24,685 bases of DNA from RSA11 sp965652565 (GTDB lineage Bacteria; Actinomycetota; Thermoleophilia; Solirubrobacterales; 70-9). Positions within the stretch are counted from its first letter, which is position 1; the number at the start of each line of letters is the position of its first letter. The position numbers and the translations under genes were made by a program. The stretch covers positions 1 through 24,685 of the forward strand of contig CBFGWL010000040.1 of assembly GCA_965652565.1 (NCBI GenBank). Reading direction: 5' to 3'. The notes beneath the pieces were generated by a model that saw only the letters and a list, made by a program, of their open reading frames with translations, was not told the DNA's origin and did not search any database. This document shows, one piece after another, positions 21,100-24,685 of this stretch.

Positions 21100-22737
21100 A
21101 TGACGGCCGTGCCTGACGCGATCGTGATCGGCGCCGGGCCCAACGGCCTGGTCGCCGCCAACAAGCTGGCCGACGCGGGGTGGAGCGTCACAGTCGTGGA
21201 GGAACAGCCCGAGCCGGGCGGCGCGGTGCGCTCGGGCGAGCTCGTCGAGCCCGGCTACGTGAGCGATCGGTTCAGCGCTTTCTACCCGCTCGGCGTCGCG
21301 TCCCCGGCGCTGCGCGCGCTGCGCCTCGAGGACCACGGCCTGCGTTGGGCGCGCAGCGAGAACGCCGTTGCGCATCCGGCGAGCGACGGAACCTGCGCAG
21401 TGATCGGCCCCGATCCCGACACGACCGCCGCCTCGCTCGACGAGTTCGCGCCCGGCGACGGCGACGCGTGGCGGCGCCTCTACGGCCTGTGGGAGTACGT
21501 CGGCGATCAGGTGCTCGGCATGCTCACGACGCCCTTCCCGCCCGTGCGCTCGGCCGCCGCGCTCGCGACGAAGTTCCCGCCCCGCGAGCTGCTGCGCTTC
21601 GCGCGGATCGCGACCCTCGCGGTCCGCCGCTTCGCCACCGAGGAGTTCGAGGGCGCCGGCGGCGGCCGGCTTTTGGCGGGCAACGCGCTGCACGCCGACC
21701 TCTCGCCCGAGATGACCCCCTCGGCCGTCTACGGCTGGGTGCTCTGCTCGCTGGCCCAGCAGGTGGGCTTTCCGACTCCGGTCGGGGGTGCGGGCGAGCT
21801 CACAGCCGCCTTGGTGCGGCGCCTGCGGGCGCGGGGAGGTGAGCTCGTCTGCGGCGAGCGGGTCGTGCGCGTTGCCGTCGAGCGCCGCCGGGCGGTCGGC
21901 GTGGAGCTCGCCGGCGGCGAGTCGCTTAGCGCCGGGCGCGCCGTGCTCGCCGACGTGGACGCGCCCCAGCTCTACACGGAGCTGCTGCCGCGCGAGGCGG
22001 TACCGGCGCGCGTCCTCGACGACCTGCGGCGGTTCGAGTTCGACAACGCGACGTTCAAGGTCGACTGGACGCTCAACGGGCCGATCCCTTGGGCCGCGCC
22101 CGCGGCGCGCGAGACGGGCACGATCCACGTCGCCGAGGACATGGACTTCCTCACCCAGCACTCCGCCGAGCTCATGATGCGCCGCATCCCCGGCGAGCCC
22201 TACCTCGTGCTCGGCCAGTACGCACCCGTCGACGCGACGCGGATGCCCGCGGGCAAGGAGGTCGCCTGGGCTTACACGCACGTCCCGCAGCAGCCGCGCG
22301 GCGACGCCGGTCCCGACGGCCTCGCGGGCAAGTGGGACGAGCGCGAGCGCGAGATCTTCGTCGGGCGCATCGAGGCGCAGGTCGAGCGGCTCGCCCCGGG
22401 GTTCCGCGATCTGATCCGCGCGCGCCACGTCTTCGCCCCGCCCGACTTCCAGGCCGTCGATCGCAACCTGCGCAACGGGGCGCTCAACGGCGGCACCTCC
22501 CAGCTCCATCAGCAGCTCGTCTTTCGCCCAATCCCCGGCCTCGGGCGCCCGGAGACCCCCGTGCGCCGCCTGTATCTGTGCTCGGCTGCGATCCACCCAG
22601 GCGGCGGCGTGCACGGCGGCTGCGGCGATGCCGGTGCGCGGGCCGCGCTGTTCTGGGACCGGGCGCGCCGCGGCGCCCCGCTCGCGGGTGCGGCCGCCGG
22701 CCTCGCCCTCGCCTCGCGTACCGTCCGCCGCTCGTGA
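21100..22737 (+). CDS. Phytoene-desaturase-like FAD oxidoreductase (PYROXD2/CrtI family)
   Basis: The 545-residue protein opens with DAIVIGAGPNGLVAANKLAD and the FAD-binding VVEEQPEPGGAVRS, the standard CrtI/PYROXD2 beginning. A later block, GGAGELTAALVRRLRARGGE then LVCGERVVRV, is the family segment before the second flavin strand. The C-terminus LYLCSAAIHPGGGVHGGCGD followed by AGARAA is the FAD-closing motif. The length fits. True carotenoid desaturases usually sit beside crtB-type genes, which are absent, so a general PYROXD2-like oxidoreductase is more likely than carotenoid synthesis. Its stop overlaps the start of the UvsE gene by 4 nt (GTGA), so the two are one transcript. Confidence 0.9.
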   Translation: MTAVPDAIVIGAGPNGLVAANKLADAGWSVTVVEEQPEPGGAVRSGELVEPGYVSDRFSAFYPLGVASPALRALRLEDHGLRWARSENAVAHPASDGTCAVIGPDPDTTAASLDEFAPGDGDAWRRLYGLWEYVGDQVLGMLTTPFPPVRSAAALATKFPPRELLRFARIATLAVRRFATEEFEGAGGGRLLAGNALHADLSPEMTPSAVYGWVLCSLAQQVGFPTPVGGAGELTAALVRRLRARGGELVCGERVVRVAVERRRAVGVELAGGESLSAGRAVLADVDAPQLYTELLPREAVPARVLDDLRRFEFDNATFKVDWTLNGPIPWAAPAARETGTIHVAEDMDFLTQHSAELMMRRIPGEPYLVLGQYAPVDATRMPAGKEVAWAYTHVPQQPRGDAGPDGLAGKWDEREREIFVGRIEAQVERLAPGFRDLIRARHVFAPPDFQAVDRNLRNGALNGGTSQLHQQLVFRPIPGLGRPETPVRRLYLCSAAIHPGGGVHGGCGDAGARAALFWDRARRGAPLAGAAAGLALASRTVRRS

Positions 22738-23726
22738 CGCGTCATCGTCTCGGCTTCGCGGTCAAGGTGCTCGGCGAGGGCGGGCTGCCCTCGCACGACA
22801 CCCGCCGGTGGCAGTCGGGCCCGCACCTGCGCGTCTCGCTCGAGCGCTTGCGAGACATCCTCGCCTACCTCGAGCGCGCCGATGTGCGCATGTACCGGAT
22901 GGCGACGGCGCTCGCGCCCTACGCGAGCCATCCCGAGCTCACGCAGTTCCACGGCCAGGTCGCCGAGTGCGAGGCGGAGCTCGCCGAGGTGGGGGAGAGG
23001 GCGCGCGCGGCCGGCGTGCGGCTCTCCACGCACCCCGGCCAGTACACGGTGCTCAATTCCGAGAACCCCGAGGTTCAGGACGCCGCGGTCGCCGAGCTCG
23101 AGGTTCAGGCCTCGCTGCTGGATGCGCTGGGCATGCCCGCGGAGGCGGTCGTGGTGCTGCACGTCGGCGGCACCGGCGGCGGCAAGGACGCGGCCGCCGA
23201 TCGGTTCGTCGCCGGCTTCGAGCGCCTCAGCGAGCGCGCCCGGGCGCGGCTGGTCGTCGAAAACGACGACCGCTCCTTCGGGCTTCAGGACGTGCTGGGG
23301 ATCGCGGAGCGCTGCGGCGTGCCGGTCGTCTGGGACATCCTGCATCACCGTTGCTATGACCCGGACCGGATCCCCGATCCGGAGGCCCTGCGGCTCGCGC
23401 TGGAGACGTGGCCGGCCGACGTGGTCCCGAAGATCCACTTCTCTTCGCCGCGCCTCGACGTCACCGAGCGCAAGGTGCGCCGCGGCCGCCGCGTCGAGCG
23501 CTCGCTGGTGCTCCCGCCCCTGCGCGCGCACGCGGACCTGATCGACCCGATCGCCTTCGAGGCGTTCGTGGGCGCGATCGGGCCGGTGCGCGACTTCGAC
23601 ATCATGCTCGAGGCCAAGGCGAAGGACCTGGCGCTCGTGCGCTTGCGCGAGCAGCTCGCAGGCCGCGGGTTTTCGGTGCAAGACGGCTTTCTCGGAATCG
23701 CGCCGGAATCTGGAAATCCCGCATGA
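22734..23726 (+). CDS. uvsE: UV damage endonuclease (UvsE/UVDE)
   Basis: The 330-residue TIM-barrel protein has the UVDE signature. RMYRMATALAPYASHP (52-67) corresponds to the S-x-PxxSHP motif, RLSTHPGQYTVLNS (96-109) is the most conserved block, VVLHVGG gives H143, VVENDDRSF (174-182) gives E176, VWDILHHRCYD (199-209) gives D201, H204 and H205, and KIHFSSPR and DIMLEAKAKD complete the three-metal site. The enzyme nicks DNA 5' of UV photoproducts, starting an alternative excision repair. The start is a GTG overlapping the upstream oxidoreductase stop; the longer open frame to 22089 is shadow. It is followed directly by the initiator tRNA gene. Confidence 0.94.
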   Translation: MTRHRLGFAVKVLGEGGLPSHDTRRWQSGPHLRVSLERLRDILAYLERADVRMYRMATALAPYASHPELTQFHGQVAECEAELAEVGERARAAGVRLSTHPGQYTVLNSENPEVQDAAVAELEVQASLLDALGMPAEAVVVLHVGGTGGGKDAAADRFVAGFERLSERARARLVVENDDRSFGLQDVLGIAERCGVPVVWDILHHRCYDPDRIPDPEALRLALETWPADVVPKIHFSSPRLDVTERKVRRGRRVERSLVLPPLRAHADLIDPIAFEAFVGAIGPVRDFDIMLEAKAKDLALVRLREQLAGRGFSVQDGFLGIAPESGNPA

Positions 23727-23732
23727 GCTTGC

Positions 23733-23738
23733 TAACTT
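23733..23738 (+). promoter_or_regulatory. -10 box (TAACTT) of the initiator tRNA
   Basis: TAACTT ends 11 nt before the mature 5' end of the tRNA at 23750, a reasonable promoter position with a short leader trimmed by RNase P. Confidence 0.4.
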
Positions 23739-23749
23739 TTCCCTACCGC

Positions 23750-23823
23750 CGCGGGGTGGAGCAGTCAGGTAGCTCGCCGGGCTCATAACCCGGAGGTCGC
23801 GGGTTCAAATCCCGCCCCCGCTA
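23750..23823 (+). tRNA. Initiator tRNA-fMet (anticodon CAT)
   Basis: The 74-nt cloverleaf has acceptor CGCGGGG/CCCCGCT with an unpaired first position (C1 against T72), anticodon stem CCGGG-CTCATAA-CCCGG carrying the three G-C pairs of initiators, and T-arm GCGGG-TTCAAAT-CCCGC. The discriminator is A and CCA is not encoded. An unpaired 1-72 position plus the GGG/CCC stem identifies the initiator rather than elongator Met tRNA. Confidence 0.95.
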
Positions 23824-23871
23824 TGGATCGATCGACTTTCAGCGCCCTCGCGAGAGCGGGGGCGTTTGTCG

Positions 23872-23877
23872 TAGATT
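23872..23877 (+). promoter_or_regulatory. -10 box (TAGATT) of the cupin gene
   Basis: TAGATT lies 34 nt before the ATG at 23912, giving a short leader that contains GAGGAGGAG. This gene thus has a normal Shine-Dalgarno leader, unlike the leaderless genes in the window. Confidence 0.45.
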
Positions 23878-23911
23878 GGGCGTACGCACCGCGGGAGAGG
23901 AGGAGACGGTG

Positions 23912-24313
23912 ATGGCTGAACCCGGCCCCGCGTATACGGTCGCAACCCGCGAACAGGCCCTGGACTTCATGGCCGACTACCCCGGCTTCGGGGAGCAGCG
24001 CTGGTACTCGGACGCGCTCGGCACCGAGCAGGTGTCGTTCAGCTGGCGGCGCATGCCGCCCGGAACCGGCGGGCGGGGGAGCTACGGCCACCGCCATCCG
24101 GGCATGGAGGAGGTCTACCTGGTCGTCCGCGGGACGGTCACGTTCAAGGTCGGCGACGACGTCTTCGAAGCGGGGCCGCAGACCGCGGTGCGCATGACCG
24201 GGGACGAGTGCTACTCGGTCCACAACGACAGCGACGCCGAGACCGAGCTCGTGATCTTCTCGGAGCGGCGGCCCGATCCGCCCTTCGAGCGCTGCGAGGG
24301 ATTCTGGCCGTGA
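23912..24313 (+). CDS. Cupin-domain protein
   Basis: The 133-residue protein is a single cupin barrel. Motif 1, YGHRHPGMEEVYLVVRGTVT (58-77), supplies H60, H62 and E66/E67 as metal ligands; motif 2 around MTGDECYSVHNDSD (95-108) supplies H104. Such small cupins bind a metal and act as isomerases, dioxygenases or sensors; none can be chosen from sequence. The ATG at 23912 is preceded by GGAGAGGAGGAGAC, a strong ribosome site. An in-frame TTG at 23876 exists but lies upstream of the expected transcript start. Confidence 0.9.
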   Translation: MAEPGPAYTVATREQALDFMADYPGFGEQRWYSDALGTEQVSFSWRRMPPGTGGRGSYGHRHPGMEEVYLVVRGTVTFKVGDDVFEAGPQTAVRMTGDECYSVHNDSDAETELVIFSERRPDPPFERCEGFWP

Positions 24314-24434
24314 GCGCCTTCGACGGCTAGTCGCGCGGCTCAGAGCCGCTCGACCGTCCCGCGCGGCTCGTTCCCGACGGTCAACGGAAAGCCGTTCATC
24401 CCGGCGCGGACAAAGAGGGATCACCGGGACGCGA

Positions 24435-24459
24435 AAAGGCCCGCGCGGTGCGGGCCTTT
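24435..24459. terminator. Bidirectional intrinsic terminator
   Basis: AAAGGCCCGC pairs with GCGGGCCTTT around a 5-nt loop (GCGGT), flanked by A-rich and T-rich ends. It lies between the convergent cupin gene and the minus-strand gene at the right edge and can end both transcripts. Confidence 0.85.
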
Positions 24460-24495
24460 CCGGTCGGTCTGTCCGCTGCTGTCGTGCGCGTGCGT

Positions 24496-24685
24496 TTATC
24501 CGGCGATCGCGACGCGAGCATCGGCGCCGGTCTCGCCGGGGGCAGCCTCAGCGCCCGCCTCCAGCCGGCAGATGATCCGCGGGTGGCCGTCGATCGTCGG
24601 GGCGTCCAAAACGCTGGCGCCGGCGAAGCCCGCGAAGCGGGCGAGCCGGTCGAGGCTGCGTCCGGTGAAGCCCCAATAGACGAAG
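24496..24685 (-). CDS. C-terminal fragment, possibly SAM-dependent methyltransferase
   Basis: On the minus strand, 62 codons enter from the right edge and end at TAA (24498-24496). The sequence FVYWGFTGRSLDRLARFAGF, then ASVLDAPTIDGHPRIICRLE, resembles the end of class I methyltransferases, where a Thr/Ser-rich helix precedes an aGF-x-x-V turn and a final strand. The last 18 residues are an Ala/Gly-rich tail. The catalytic part is outside the window, so the family call is tentative. Codon use is normal and the terminator 37 bp downstream supports a real gene end. Confidence 0.65.
   Translation of the reverse strand, partial: FVYWGFTGRSLDRLARFAGFAGASVLDAPTIDGHPRIICRLEAGAEAAPGETGADARVAIAG

Noticed and set aside
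24314..24434. Possible small gene between the cupin and the terminator
   Set aside because: No frame with a start and ribosome site. The GCGCGGCTC direct repeats and the GACCGTC/GACGGTC inverted pair are short and could be chance in this composition.

Overview
The window is very GC-rich, almost gene-filled DNA that reads as a chromosome segment from a soil actinobacterium. The best guess is class Thermoleophilia (Solirubrobacterales-like). This rests on the codon bias, the frequent GTG/TTG starts, the apparently leaderless genes, the sigma factors fused to zinc-finger/Pro-Gly-rich tails and the small secreted AFGKCV-repeat protein. The taxonomy is an inference from style, not a database match. 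I see no phage, plasmid, insertion sequence or CRISPR genes.

Layout, left to right. The window opens with the N-terminus of a class I fructose-bisphosphate aldolase-like gene (minus), divergent from a YbdK-type carboxylate-amine (glutamate-cysteine) ligase. A DadA-like FAD amino-acid oxidoreductase (minus) follows. A compact plus-strand run then encodes a zinc-ribbon/rhomboid-like membrane protein, an O-methyltransferase and a GNAT acetyltransferase (stop/start overlaps), followed by a small helical protein and a UPF0173 metallo-hydrolase. A 600-bp gene-free stretch (6096-6703) is full of inverted repeats and is the best candidate for an undescribed structured RNA or regulatory region. Next come a NarL-type response regulator and a soluble histidine kinase, then (minus) a sigma factor fused to a zinc-finger/membrane/Pro-rich tail.

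A tRNA-Leu(UAA) gene is followed by a tandem 60-bp palindromic repeat and an SRPBCC protein that lacks any canonical start codon. A secreted FnIII-like protein and a zinc-ribbon membrane protein form a minus operon divergent from a membrane class III adenylate cyclase. Then come a thiamine-diphosphate enzyme, a second sigma/zinc-finger/membrane fusion, a small secreted Cys-repeat protein with a strong terminator, a GNAT protein, a Ppx/GppA phosphatase, an SDR, a second SRPBCC protein and a VOC protein. The end carries a phytoene-desaturase-like oxidoreductase overlapping a UvsE UV-damage endonuclease, an initiator tRNA, a cupin, a bidirectional terminator and the C-terminus of a possible methyltransferase.

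Most genes are housekeeping or stress enzymes. The themes that stand out are membrane-linked regulation (two sigma fusions, a cyclase, a two-component pair), UV/redox stress (UvsE pair, FAD enzymes), and a recurring leaderless promoter pattern in which a TANNNT-type -10 box sits 6-9 nt before the start codon. That pattern helps choose several starts, including a probable ATC start at 9972. All assignments are from reading the sequence; no searches were run.
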